Positions 43,763 to 52,590 of a DNA stretch of 53,427 nt are shown in pieces. Each line of letters begins with the position of its first letter. Position 1 is the stretch's first letter. The translations under genes were made by a program, and so were the position numbers. Source of the stretch: UBA2965 sp036526135 (lineage in GTDB: Bacteria > Pseudomonadota > Gammaproteobacteria > Pseudomonadales > Azotimanducaceae); the NCBI GenBank assembly GCA_036526135.1, contig DATCZA010000044.1, forward strand, positions 1-53,427, given 5' to 3'. The notes beneath the pieces are model-generated. The model saw only the letters and a program-made list of their open reading frames with translations, did no database searches and was not told the origin of the DNA.

Positions 43763-45589
43763 TCAGGGCATCGGGGTTGGCGGTTCCCAGCCCAGATCCA
43801 GAAAGATCCATTCCAGCAGGTCGGCCAACGACCGCTCCTTTCGCAGCGTGCCGGACGCCTGGGCCACGTGCTCGCGGATCAGGGGCTCGATGGGCCGGAA
43901 CCAACCATAGGTGAGCCGGTTGCGGGGATTCACCCTGGGGTGATGCTTCAACAGATCGGCGAAGGCATCCTGAGCCTCAGGAATGCGGTCTTTCAGGTAG
44001 AGCAGCATCGGCAGCTGCACCTGACCGTATGTTTCGGTGCCCTCCACCTGAAGCGCCCGCCGGGCCAGCTGGATCGCCTGCTCGAGGTCGTTGTCCATGG
44101 CCGCTACCAGGCTCAGGGTAGACCAGGACATGGAACCGAAACGGCTGAGGGGGTCCAGTCGGATGGCCAGCTCGGCCTCGCGCCGGGCCTCTTCCAGCTT
44201 GCCCTGATGAGTCAGCAGGGTCGCGTAGTTCGTGCGCAGGATGGCGTTGCTCGGGTTGACGGGCAGAACGGTATCGAACACCGCCTCGGCCTGTTCGATC
44301 TCGCCGCGCATGACGCGCACGAACCCCAGGCAGCCGCACAGCGCGCCGTCGAACGGGCTGATGTCCAGGGCTTCCTGGAAGTCCTCGAGGATCTCGTCCT
44401 CCATGGCGTCCGCCGACTGCCCGGTGAGGCCGCGCTCGACGAGCTGATACACCTTTATTTCCGCCCTTGCCCAGTACGCGAGAGGAAGGTTCGGATCCAG
44501 CTCGAGAGCCCGCTCGGCATGGAGTAGTCCTTCGTCGAGCCGATCGACGTTCATGGCGTTTATGATCTCTACCGCGTTCACGGCGTGCCCCCAGGCATCC
44601 AGGCTGGTGACGTCGCGCCTCGCTACCCGGTCTATTTCTCCCTCGAGAATCTGCGGGTAGCTCACGCCGGCGATCTGCTCGGCGATCTGGTCCTGGAGCG
44701 CGAAAACCGACTCGGGGTCGAAGTCCACCTCGTAGGACTCCTTCCAGAGCTGGTGCCCGTCAGCATCGGTCAGGCCAGCGCTGACTCTGAGCCTGTCGCC
44801 CCGGCGGCTGACGGCTCCGGTCACGAGGTAGCGCGCGCCAAGCTGGCTCGCGATCTCCTGGACGGACAGCCCCTTGTCCCGCAACGCAAAGCTGGCATGC
44901 CGCGATATCACCGGGATGGTGCGATATTGCTGCAGACCTTTGATGACCTCGTCGGTCAGTCCGTTGGCGAACGGGCGATCCTCGGGGTCGCTGCCGTGGT
45001 CGAACGGCAACACGGCTATCCTTGGTTGCCCGGCAAACGTGGTCACGGCGAGGCCCGCGTCGGACGGTGCTCGAACCGGTTCGGTCACGACCATCCAGAC
45101 CAGGGCAATGGCGGCGAGGGCGGTTAGGGCCAGTGCTGCGAGGAGCGGGCCGCGCCGGTTTGGAGGCGATCGTTGTCGGTGCGCCTCGACTTCGGCGGGC
45201 GGGTGCGGTTTCCCCTGGAGGTGACTTACCAGCCTTTCGAACGTCGCGTCTGATCCTTCCGGCCGCCATTGCCGCAGGTCCACTACCTGAGTCGTACGGA
45301 AAGCCACGGGAAGGGTAACGTCGTCGAGAAGAATCGGTATGAGCGCGTCGCGCTCGAGAGCGGCCATCGACTCCGTGCGCACCCACCGGGACCGTATGGA
45401 GTTGGCGGTCCAGATCGCCACGATCCACGTTGCCGACTCGAGCTCGCGTTCGATCGCCTCGTCCCAGCTGGTGCCGGGGTGGATCTCGCGGTCCCACCAC
45501 ACGGCGAATCTGCGTTCCTCCAACGCGGTTATCAGCGGTTTTACGCGATCGAGGTCCTCACTTGCGTAGGAGACGAAGATGTCCGCCAT
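43763..45589 (-). CDS. TIR domain - transmembrane - FlgO-like - TPR protein
   Basis: A 608-residue protein. Residues 1-125 form a TIR domain (ADIFVSYASEDLDRVKPLI, WWDREIHPGTSW) with a W-x-x-x-E element (W69-V-R-T-E73) where TIR NADases have their catalytic Glu. One membrane helix spans about 149-168. A FlgO/TolB-N-like domain follows at 190-300 (RIAVLPFDHGSDPEDRPFAN, LGARYLVTGAVSRRGDRLRV). Tetratricopeptide-like helices run from 320 to 560. This outer half is common in membrane adenylate cyclases and CadC-like regulators; here the cytoplasmic output is TIR. NADase, signalling or scaffold roles are all possible. ATG at 45589 is chosen since the extra 22 upstream residues are untypical. Confidence 0.85.
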   Translation of the reverse strand: MADIFVSYASEDLDRVKPLITALEERRFAVWWDREIHPGTSWDEAIERELESATWIVAIWTANSIRSRWVRTESMAALERDALIPILLDDVTLPVAFRTTQVVDLRQWRPEGSDATFERLVSHLQGKPHPPAEVEAHRQRSPPNRRGPLLAALALTALAAIALVWMVVTEPVRAPSDAGLAVTTFAGQPRIAVLPFDHGSDPEDRPFANGLTDEVIKGLQQYRTIPVISRHASFALRDKGLSVQEIASQLGARYLVTGAVSRRGDRLRVSAGLTDADGHQLWKESYEVDFDPESVFALQDQIAEQIAGVSYPQILEGEIDRVARRDVTSLDAWGHAVNAVEIINAMNVDRLDEGLLHAERALELDPNLPLAYWARAEIKVYQLVERGLTGQSADAMEDEILEDFQEALDISPFDGALCGCLGFVRVMRGEIEQAEAVFDTVLPVNPSNAILRTNYATLLTHQGKLEEARREAELAIRLDPLSRFGSMSWSTLSLVAAMDNDLEQAIQLARRALQVEGTETYGQVQLPMLLYLKDRIPEAQDAFADLLKHHPRVNPRNRLTYGWFRPIEPLIREHVAQASGTLRKERSLADLLEWIFLDLGWEPPTPMP

Positions 45590-45820
45590 GCATCCCGCTT
45601 CCGCCCAGGTCCGGCCGGCATGATCAAGTGAATGGAAGCCTAGCAGAATGTGCACTCGTCTTCCCGGACGGCCTTTTCGCTCCCGCGTCCACTGGGATTG
45701 TGCGCTGGGTCACAAACTTCCCGCGCCTCAGCGCAAGGCGTTTTCTCGATCTAACGTGCAGAATCTTCAGGCGCGGTGGCCTGTGCCACGGATTGGCTGC
45801 TCAAGGAAACGAATCCCGCA

Positions 45821-46342
45821 ATGAAAGGAAAGGTCCTGTTCTTCTCGCTGGTGTTCTACGCCGTCGTCGGTATGTGGCTGTGGGGCGAGTACCAGCAAAG
45901 ACCTCGCGTCCTCGACGGGTTGGGGCAGGTGATGCTTGGCATGACGCCGGCGCAGGTGGTGGGTGTTCTGGGCCGGCCGACCGAGGAGTTTGCCCCCGCG
46001 GAGGACGAACAGCGGCGCCTCGAGTACTCCTACCGCAGTGATGGTACGTCCGATTACCTCGTGGTTTTCTGGCCGGACGAAGAGGGCGAGCCGAAGGCTG
46101 ACATCATCTGTCGGGAAGGCGGCAGCGTCTTCGGGCTGGCCGTGGGTCAGTCTTCCGAGCTCGACATCATCGACAAGCTCGGTGAGCCGTCCCATCGCAG
46201 CTTCGGCCCGGACGGCCGCGCAAAGGCCATCTCTTACGAGAGCTTCAAGGTTGCCTTCGAGATCGAGGGCGGATGGACGCGGGAGATCTGCGTCAGCCAA
46301 ACGGGCTCCATCAGCTACGCGCTGGAATCGATCACCGTCTAG
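45821..46342 (+). CDS. membrane-anchored protein with two BamE/SmpA-like repeats
   Basis: A 173-residue protein. An N-terminal helix (about 4-22) anchors it in the inner membrane or serves as signal. Two similar units follow: MLGMTPAQVVGVLGRPTEEF (38-57) with its beta-sheet, and LAVGQSSELDIIDKLGEP (106-123) with a second sheet. The G-M-T-x-x-Q-V-x-x-x-L-G-x-P pattern is the BamE/OmlA/SmpA hallmark. The exact role is unknown. It is divergent from the TIR protein. The 230 bases after it hold no gene I can support. Confidence 0.7.
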   Translation: MKGKVLFFSLVFYAVVGMWLWGEYQQRPRVLDGLGQVMLGMTPAQVVGVLGRPTEEFAPAEDEQRRLEYSYRSDGTSDYLVVFWPDEEGEPKADIICREGGSVFGLAVGQSSELDIIDKLGEPSHRSFGPDGRAKAISYESFKVAFEIEGGWTREICVSQTGSISYALESITV

Positions 46343-46572
46343 ATTCAGCAGCGGGCACTGGCTGGACGCCAGGGAGTCGCACAGCGGCAGCATCGACCTG
46401 GACACGCTGCTGGCGAATTTCACTTCCCTTTTCGATCAGCCGTTTCCCCCGGGCGGTTGCTTCCAGTGATCCGGATGCGATACTCGCGCTTCAGCCCGGC
46501 GGAAGTGGCGCAGGCCGGATGGCCGGTGATCGCCGTGTTCTCGCGAGCCATGGCGACAACGAGGTGTGACTG

Positions 46573-49320
46573 ATGCGCAGTGTCTTCCGGTTCATGTGTT
46601 TTATGTTGTTTGTCTCAGCAGGACCGGCAAGCCTTGCCCGGGGCGCCGTTGACGTTGACCAGCTGGCCATACCCCACGAGACGTTCGTGCTCGAAAACGG
46701 TCTCACCGTGATCGTGCACGAGGACCACAGCGTGCCCATCGTCGCCGTGAACCTCTGGTACCACGTGGGATCCCGTAACGAAAGCCGGGGCCGGACGGGC
46801 TTTGCGCACCTCTTCGAGCACTTCTTCTTCAACGGCAGCGAGCACTACCCGCACGATTTCCGTCGCGCCATGGACGACGTCGGCGCCAACAACCGCAACG
46901 GCACGACCAACCCGGACCGCACGAACTTCTTCGAGGACGTGCCTGTCTCCGCGCTCGAGCGCACGCTCTATCTGGAAGCCGACCGCATGGGCTTTCTCGC
47001 CGCCAACATCACTCAGGAGACTCTGGATCAGGAGCGCGGCATCGTTCAGAACGAAAAGCGTCAGGGCGAAAACCAGCCCTATGGAAAGGTCTGGAACCGC
47101 ATTGTGGAGTCGATCTACCCCTATTCGCACCCCTACAGCTGGCCCATCATCGGCAGCATGGCCGACCTCGAAGCGGCCACGCTCGACGATGTCAAAGCCT
47201 GGTACGCCAAGTACTACGGTCCGTCCAACTGCGTGCTGTCCCTGGCGGGCGACATCACCGTCGAGCAGGCCAGGGAACTCGTTGGCAAGTACTTCGCAGG
47301 GATTCCTCCGGGTCCTCCGGTGGAGCGTTATCGTCAGTGGGTTCCCACTCTGGAGCGACCGCTGCGCGACATGATGCACGACCGGGTTCCTCAGGCACGC
47401 ATCTATCGCGTCTATCACACGCCGGGCTGGCTCGACGCCGAATCCGTGTTGATCGAGCTGAACGCAGGGCTGCTCAGCGGCAGCCGCAGCGCGCCGCTGG
47501 ATAGGGCCCTCGTCTACGACAAACAGGTGGCCACGGAGGTCGCCGCCTTCGCCTGGGACAAGGAGATCGCGGGCAACCTCGTGGTGGTGGTCTCCGTCAA
47601 GCCCGGCGTGGACCCGGCCGATGCGGAGCGGGAGCTAGATGCCGTGATGGCCCAATTCCTCGGTCAGAAGCCTGCGCGAAGTGCTCTCGATCGCGCCAGG
47701 ACCCGACAGGTTGCGCAGTTCATCCGCGGCATGGAGCGTCTCGGCGGCTTTGGCGGCCGGTCGGACATTCTGGCCGAAAGCATGACCTACGCGGGCGATC
47801 CGGAAGCCTTCCTGCAGCGCTACCGGAAAGTGATGGAGGCAACGCCGGCGGAGTTGCACGCGGCTTCGACGAAATGGCTCGATGCGAATCACTACACGCT
47901 CACCGTGCTGCCGTTCCCGGAGCTCAAAGCTGCCGCTGAAGACGTGGATCGCACCTCGCTGCCAGCGCTGGGGCCGGCTCCGGAGGTCGCCTTTCCCGAG
48001 ATCGGTTCCCGCGAGCTCGACAACGGTTTGCGGGTGCTGCTCCTCGAGCGGCGCGGCGCGCCTCTCGTGAACATGTCGCTGGCCGTGGACGCGGGGTACG
48101 CGGCCGACCCGGCCGCCGCGGCGGGCACGGCTTCGCTTGCGCTTCAGCTGCTGGAAGAGGGCACCCGATCCCGTGATGGCTTTGCGCTGGCCGACGATCT
48201 CGACGCGCTTGGAGCCACCATCAGCTCGGCCAGCTCCCTTGATCTATCCTTCGTGCAGTTGCGCGCGCTCAAAGCGAATCTCGCCCGTTCGCTCGCCGTG
48301 TTTGCCGACGTGGTTCGCAATCCGGCATTTGCCGGGGACATGGTCGCGCTGGGTAAGCGTCGCCGGCTTGCGCAGATCGCTCAGGAGGAAGCGCAGCCGT
48401 TCTCCGCAGCTCTGCGAATGGTGCCGCCGCTTCTGTACGGAGATGGCCACGTCTACGCCAAGCCGCTGACGGGATCCGGATATGTCGAAACGGTGCGCAA
48501 CATCGAGCCGGACGATCTCTCTAAATGGCACTCCGCCTGGTTCAGGCCCAACAACGCGACGCTGATCGTCACTGGTGACGTGACCTTTGACGACCTCATG
48601 CCCATGGTGGATGACGTGTTAGGAGACTGGAAGCCCGGCGCCGTTCCGCTCAAGCGCGTCGCGGACGTACCCCGTGGCAAAGCAGGTCGCATCTATCTCG
48701 TCGATCGGCCGGACGCGTCGCAATCGGTCATCGTGGCCGCTCAGGCGTCCATTCCCGGCGGGCAGGCGGAGGAAGTGGCTATCGAGGCGGCGATGCGGGC
48801 CTTCGGCGGCATGTCGACCTCCCGGTTCAATCAGAACCTCAGAATCGACAAGCACTGGAGCTACGGCGTGTTCGGTGCGCTGCTCGATGCGCGCGGGCAC
48901 CGTCCGCTGCTCGTGGTGGCGCCGGTGCAGACCGACCGGACCGCGGATTCCATGGCCGAGATCGTCGGTGAGTTTCGTTCGATTCTGGGAGATCGGCCCA
49001 TTGCCGGAGAGGAGTTTGCGAGCCTCAAACGAAACATGGAGCTGAGGTTGCCCGGGCGTTTCGAAACGCTGGCGTCACTGGAAGACGCGGCGCACGATCT
49101 GGTCAACTACGGGTACTCGCCGGCCTTCTACTACGACTACGCCAAGACCGTGCGGGCGCTCGGCGAGCAGGATCTGGCCGAGGCGGTGAACCGGGTGATT
49201 AACCCTGAGCAGCTCATCTGGGTGGTAGTCGGCGACCTGGAGAAGATAGAGGCGCAGGTGCGCGCACTAGGGTTCGGCGAGGTGGTCAGGCTCAAGGCGT
49301 CGGGTGCTTCCGGCGACTGA
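46573..49320 (+). CDS. M16 family zinc peptidase (insulinase-like), periplasmic
   Basis: A 915-residue two-half M16 peptidase. A signal peptide (MCFMLFVSAGPASLARG region) is followed by the catalytic half with the inverted zinc motif HLFEH (H79, E82, H83) and the third ligand Glu161 in QNEKR, 78 residues later, the family spacing. The second half (from about 475) is the inactive partner that closes the chamber, as in other bacterial pitrilysin/PqqL-like proteins. It should degrade peptides in the periplasm. The start is ATG at 46573, and the gene stands alone. Confidence 0.93.
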   Translation: MRSVFRFMCFMLFVSAGPASLARGAVDVDQLAIPHETFVLENGLTVIVHEDHSVPIVAVNLWYHVGSRNESRGRTGFAHLFEHFFFNGSEHYPHDFRRAMDDVGANNRNGTTNPDRTNFFEDVPVSALERTLYLEADRMGFLAANITQETLDQERGIVQNEKRQGENQPYGKVWNRIVESIYPYSHPYSWPIIGSMADLEAATLDDVKAWYAKYYGPSNCVLSLAGDITVEQARELVGKYFAGIPPGPPVERYRQWVPTLERPLRDMMHDRVPQARIYRVYHTPGWLDAESVLIELNAGLLSGSRSAPLDRALVYDKQVATEVAAFAWDKEIAGNLVVVVSVKPGVDPADAERELDAVMAQFLGQKPARSALDRARTRQVAQFIRGMERLGGFGGRSDILAESMTYAGDPEAFLQRYRKVMEATPAELHAASTKWLDANHYTLTVLPFPELKAAAEDVDRTSLPALGPAPEVAFPEIGSRELDNGLRVLLLERRGAPLVNMSLAVDAGYAADPAAAAGTASLALQLLEEGTRSRDGFALADDLDALGATISSASSLDLSFVQLRALKANLARSLAVFADVVRNPAFAGDMVALGKRRRLAQIAQEEAQPFSAALRMVPPLLYGDGHVYAKPLTGSGYVETVRNIEPDDLSKWHSAWFRPNNATLIVTGDVTFDDLMPMVDDVLGDWKPGAVPLKRVADVPRGKAGRIYLVDRPDASQSVIVAAQASIPGGQAEEVAIEAAMRAFGGMSTSRFNQNLRIDKHWSYGVFGALLDARGHRPLLVVAPVQTDRTADSMAEIVGEFRSILGDRPIAGEEFASLKRNMELRLPGRFETLASLEDAAHDLVNYGYSPAFYYDYAKTVRALGEQDLAEAVNRVINPEQLIWVVVGDLEKIEAQVRALGFGEVVRLKASGASGD

Positions 49321-49388
49321 GCGCTGGCTTGCTGCGGGATGCGGCGGCGAAACGCCGCGGGGATACAACGGTAACGGGGAAACTTGCC

Positions 49389-50447
49389 ATGGCGGACGAT
49401 TATCGGGAACGGATGCAGGCCTACGCCCAGCGTCTGATGGGCTACAAGACCGGCGAGATGGTGTCTCTGATGGTGCACATTGGCGATGAGCTCGGCCTTT
49501 ACCGGGCCATGGCGGGACAGGACAGCGTGACGGCTGAATCCCTGGCCGAGGCCACCGGCCTGCACGAGCGGTGGGTTGCCGAATGGCTGCGCGGCCAGGG
49601 CGCCGCGGAGATTCTCGATCACGTTGGCGACGAGCGGTTCAGGCTGTCGGACGTGGCCGAGCAGGCGCTTCTGAACGAGGACAGCCCCGCGTATCTGCAG
49701 GGCTTCTTCTCCCGGCCGCCGTCCCACGAGATCGTCGACCGGACCATCGAGGCTTTCAGCACGGGTGTGGGGGTCAGCTGGGGCGCCCACGGCGATTCGG
49801 CCTCCCATTTTCTCTGCCGGACCAATCGGCCTTTCCACATGAAGCTCGCAGACGAGGTGATCCCCCTGCTGGGCGGAATGTCGGAACGACTCGAAGCCGG
49901 TGGTGCCGTCCTGGACGTGGGTTGCGGTCCTGGCACGGCGCTGACCGAGCTGGCAAGAGCCTTTCCCAACTCGCAGTTCGTAGGTGTCGATCCAGCGGCC
50001 AACATGATCGCTCAGGCTCAGCAGCGCTATGCCGACATGGACAACGTGCGCTTCGAGGTGGGCTACGGCGAGACGCTGGAGGACGTGGCGGCCTACGACC
50101 TCGTCACCACCTTCGACTGCATGCACGACATGACGGATCCGGAGGGAACCATGCGGGCGGTGCGCAGAGCTGTTAAGGGAGATGGCGCCTGGCTGATCAA
50201 GGACATCAAGGCACAGGACAGCTACGCCGAGAATCTGGAGAACCCGGTGGCCGCGATGATGTACGGTTTCTCAGTGCTGTTTTGCATGTCATCGGCGCTC
50301 TCGAAGCCGGGCGGCGCCGGGCTCGGCACCCTGGGATTCCCGCCCAGCGTCTGCGAGCGCATGGGCCACGATGCGGGCTTCGGTCAGTTCCGGATCCTGG
50401 ACTTCGAAGGCGATCCGTTCAATTTCTACTATGAGCTCAGACCCTGA
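49389..50447 (+). CDS. class I SAM-dependent methyltransferase with N-terminal winged helix
   Basis: A 352-residue protein. The N-terminal region (about 10-85) is a dimerisation/winged-helix part like that of plant-type O-methyltransferases (SLAEATGLHERWVAEWL). The SAM motif is VLDVGCGPGTALTELA (about 173-188), followed by FVGVDPAANMI and the motif-IV-like TTFDCMHDMTDP. ATG at 49389 lies 69 bases after the peptidase gene. The substrate is unknown. It is convergent to the phosphotransferase gene. Confidence 0.9.
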   Translation: MADDYRERMQAYAQRLMGYKTGEMVSLMVHIGDELGLYRAMAGQDSVTAESLAEATGLHERWVAEWLRGQGAAEILDHVGDERFRLSDVAEQALLNEDSPAYLQGFFSRPPSHEIVDRTIEAFSTGVGVSWGAHGDSASHFLCRTNRPFHMKLADEVIPLLGGMSERLEAGGAVLDVGCGPGTALTELARAFPNSQFVGVDPAANMIAQAQQRYADMDNVRFEVGYGETLEDVAAYDLVTTFDCMHDMTDPEGTMRAVRRAVKGDGAWLIKDIKAQDSYAENLENPVAAMMYGFSVLFCMSSALSKPGGAGLGTLGFPPSVCERMGHDAGFGQFRILDFEGDPFNFYYELRP

Positions 50448-50472
50448 CGGCGTTGCCTGATCGGTTCCTGAA

Positions 50473-51564
50473 TCAAGGCAGGTAGGCCAGGCAGTCGTTG
50501 CCGATCACCGCGCCGAAAGCCCGGCTGCCGACCTCGGTGAAGAGGGCTTCGTTGCGCGGGTTGGACAGGTCCGCGTTGGCGCCGCCGATGATGGGTATGC
50601 CCGTCATGGCCATGGTGCCGATTGCGAGGTCGGCCTCTAAATCGGCGCGCGCATACCCCTGGACCCCGTTGCTCTGTAGCTGTTGGTAGTAGCGGTCGCG
50701 TAAAGCCTCGCCGTGCTCGTCCAGAAAAGACACGGGCAGGTTCGTGCCCATGAAGTAGGCGATGTCCCACCCAGGCCGTGCCCGCATCACCAGCTGCCAG
50801 TCCAGGGCGCAGAAGGCCTCTGCCGCGTCGTTGCGGAAGAACATGTTTTCCAGACGGTAGTCGTAGTGCGTCAGCACCTGGGGGCCCGTGCTGAGGATTC
50901 GTGTCAGGTCGTCATACCGGTCGGCTATGGTGCGTGCTGCGTCGGCGGAGCCGGGGGGCAGCTTCGTTTCGTAGCGGCGCAGAAACTCGGGTAGGCACTG
51001 GCGGTAGTCGTTGCCCGTGTCGCTCATGTAACCCACGTTGAAATCCGGCAGCCAGCTGGCATGGTCCGACAGCTCGGGCGAGTTCCAGAAGGCTGCCGTC
51101 AGGGTCGCCAGGCTGTCCACGGCCAGCTCGGCCTCTTCCAGAGTGGGGCCAGCCAGCTGGTCGGGTGAGTGCCAGCTGCTCATGTCCTCCATCAGCATGA
51201 CGCAGCGCTCGAGCCCTTCCGTAGCCGCGTGGTAGACCTCCGGAGTCCGAAGCGGAACCCGGTCTGCAAATCGGTTGTAGAAATTCGCCTCCCGCTCGTA
51301 CATCCGGAAACGCACCGCAACCCCCAGCATGTCGGCGTGGGTGGTATGCATCTTGAGCACCATGTGCCGGGGCGCCTCCGCAGCTCCGGCGTGCTCGAGG
51401 GTCAGGCGTTGCAGCAGGCTGATCTGACCGATGCCCTCTCCGAGGGGTTCGCCGACCACGCTGCGCACCTCGATGCCCGGCCAGCGCTGGCCGAGCGCCC
51501 TGGTGAGCCAGGCGGGCGTGACGTCTGCGGGTGTTTCAGGTACCGCTAATTCATCGTTGGTCAT
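50473..51564 (-). CDS. APH-family phosphotransferase
   Basis: A 363-residue kinase-fold protein. The catalytic loop is HYDYRLEN (H-x-D-x-x-x-x-N) and the metal-binding Asp follows in ALDWQ. MVLKMHTTHADM holds the ATP-binding lysine. Members act on small molecules such as choline, aminoglycosides or other alcohols, or are paired with acyl-CoA enzymes. ATG at 51564 follows AGGGAGG, and upstream codons lack similarity. It is divergent from the cupin gene. Confidence 0.87.
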   Translation of the reverse strand: MTNDELAVPETPADVTPAWLTRALGQRWPGIEVRSVVGEPLGEGIGQISLLQRLTLEHAGAAEAPRHMVLKMHTTHADMLGVAVRFRMYEREANFYNRFADRVPLRTPEVYHAATEGLERCVMLMEDMSSWHSPDQLAGPTLEEAELAVDSLATLTAAFWNSPELSDHASWLPDFNVGYMSDTGNDYRQCLPEFLRRYETKLPPGSADAARTIADRYDDLTRILSTGPQVLTHYDYRLENMFFRNDAAEAFCALDWQLVMRARPGWDIAYFMGTNLPVSFLDEHGEALRDRYYQQLQSNGVQGYARADLEADLAIGTMAMTGIPIIGGANADLSNPRNEALFTEVGSRAFGAVIGNDCLAYLP

Positions 51565-51727
51565 GCGTGTATCCTCCCTGCCTCGGAGCCTAAATCGGCC
51601 GGAGAGCGGAGTAAACGGTGGGACAACCCGGACAGGGCGCGTGACACCTGATCGACCGGTGCGATCATGCAAGAGTGGACAGAGGCCGGAATGTGGGTGT
51701 ACGTTCGATCCGGATGAGGGGAGCAAC

Positions 51728-52072
51728 ATGATCAACATCGAGCACGACTACTTTTCCGACGAGGCGACGCCCCTGGCGGAGATCGAGGCGGCCGGCTACC
51801 ACGCCGTTCCCCTGGACTTCCCCGCCGAGGAGAACGAGAACCACTGGCACGATTTCAACTCGTTGCTGTACATCACCGAGGGCGAGCTGACGGTCACTTA
51901 CGCCGAGACCGGCGAGACCTGCACGTGCGGGCCCGGAACCAAGATCACCGGTGTCCCGAACGTCGTGCACCGGGAGAAGACGGAAGGCTACAAAGCGCTG
52001 ATCGGCATTCCCGTGCCGCCGGCAGAGCTTACCCAGCCCATCAACAAGCCGCTGCCCGCACCGGCCGGCTGA
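51728..52072 (+). CDS. cupin-domain protein
   Basis: A 114-residue single-domain cupin. The metal site is formed by ENHWHDFNSLLYITEGELTV (about 37-56), with G-E and later CGPGTKITGVPNVVH. The ATG follows GAGGGGA. Its TGA stop is the first half of the palindrome TGATCA, whose other half is the stop of the convergent neighbour. The substrate is unknown. Confidence 0.85.
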   Translation: MINIEHDYFSDEATPLAEIEAAGYHAVPLDFPAEENENHWHDFNSLLYITEGELTVTYAETGETCTCGPGTKITGVPNVVHREKTEGYKALIGIPVPPAELTQPINKPLPAPAG

Positions 52073-52522
52073 TCAGCCCCGGCGCCGGTAGCGGAAGTCG
52101 CAGTAGCCGGCGCCCTGCATGCGCGTCTGGGTGCGGGTAAGGGCCATGCCGATCTTCGCGGCGGCGGGGTAGTCGCGGTTGCAGATGAGCAGGTGGCCGA
52201 TGTCCCGGGCACCGAGCTCGTCCATCATCTCCGCGTATCGGCAGCCGGTGATGTTCAGGTCGAAATGCTCGGCGTCGGAGCCGATGATCTCATAATCCAG
52301 CGCGCCGCCCTCGGCGAACGTCGCGGTACCGGCCTCCATCCGGGAGAAGTCGGCCTTCTCGCCCGGTGCGGCCGTCGCATCGATCTGATCGTCGAACCGG
52401 CGTGAAAGCGCATCGTTGATCACTTCCGCGCCGAGCAGCCGCTGCAGATCGCGGATCAGCGGCACCGCGTAGGCCATCTCGATGCGCGTACGTTCCAGGT
52501 TGGTGAGTCTGGTCTCGCTCAT
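52073..52522 (-). CDS. L-2-amino-thiazoline-4-carboxylic acid hydrolase family protein
   Basis: A 149-residue protein resembling the ATC hydrolase family, with FDLNITGCRYAEMMDELGAR, DIGHLLICNRDYPAAAKIG and the ending MQGAGYCDFRYR. The known enzyme opens 2-amino-thiazoline-4-carboxylate on the way to cysteine, but most family members are unstudied. A conserved Cys in NITGCRY may be catalytic (inference). The start at ATG 52522 (MSETRLTNLE) is preferred over the upstream ATG at 52537 (MGEPP), as GGGGGAACC lies between. It is convergent with the cupin gene. Confidence 0.8.
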   Translation of the reverse strand: MSETRLTNLERTRIEMAYAVPLIRDLQRLLGAEVINDALSRRFDDQIDATAAPGEKADFSRMEAGTATFAEGGALDYEIIGSDAEHFDLNITGCRYAEMMDELGARDIGHLLICNRDYPAAAKIGMALTRTQTRMQGAGYCDFRYRRRG

Positions 52523-52590
52523 GGGTGGTTCCCCCATTCTGTGCGGAAGGCGCGGTTTGCGGCCGCGCCTGCTCCATGACTACCCGAGGC

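Noticed and set aside
43763..45589. TIR protein as part of a known anti-phage operon such as Thoeris
   Set aside because: No ThsA-like effector or other known defence partner is adjacent, and the domain order differs. Kept only as a lead.
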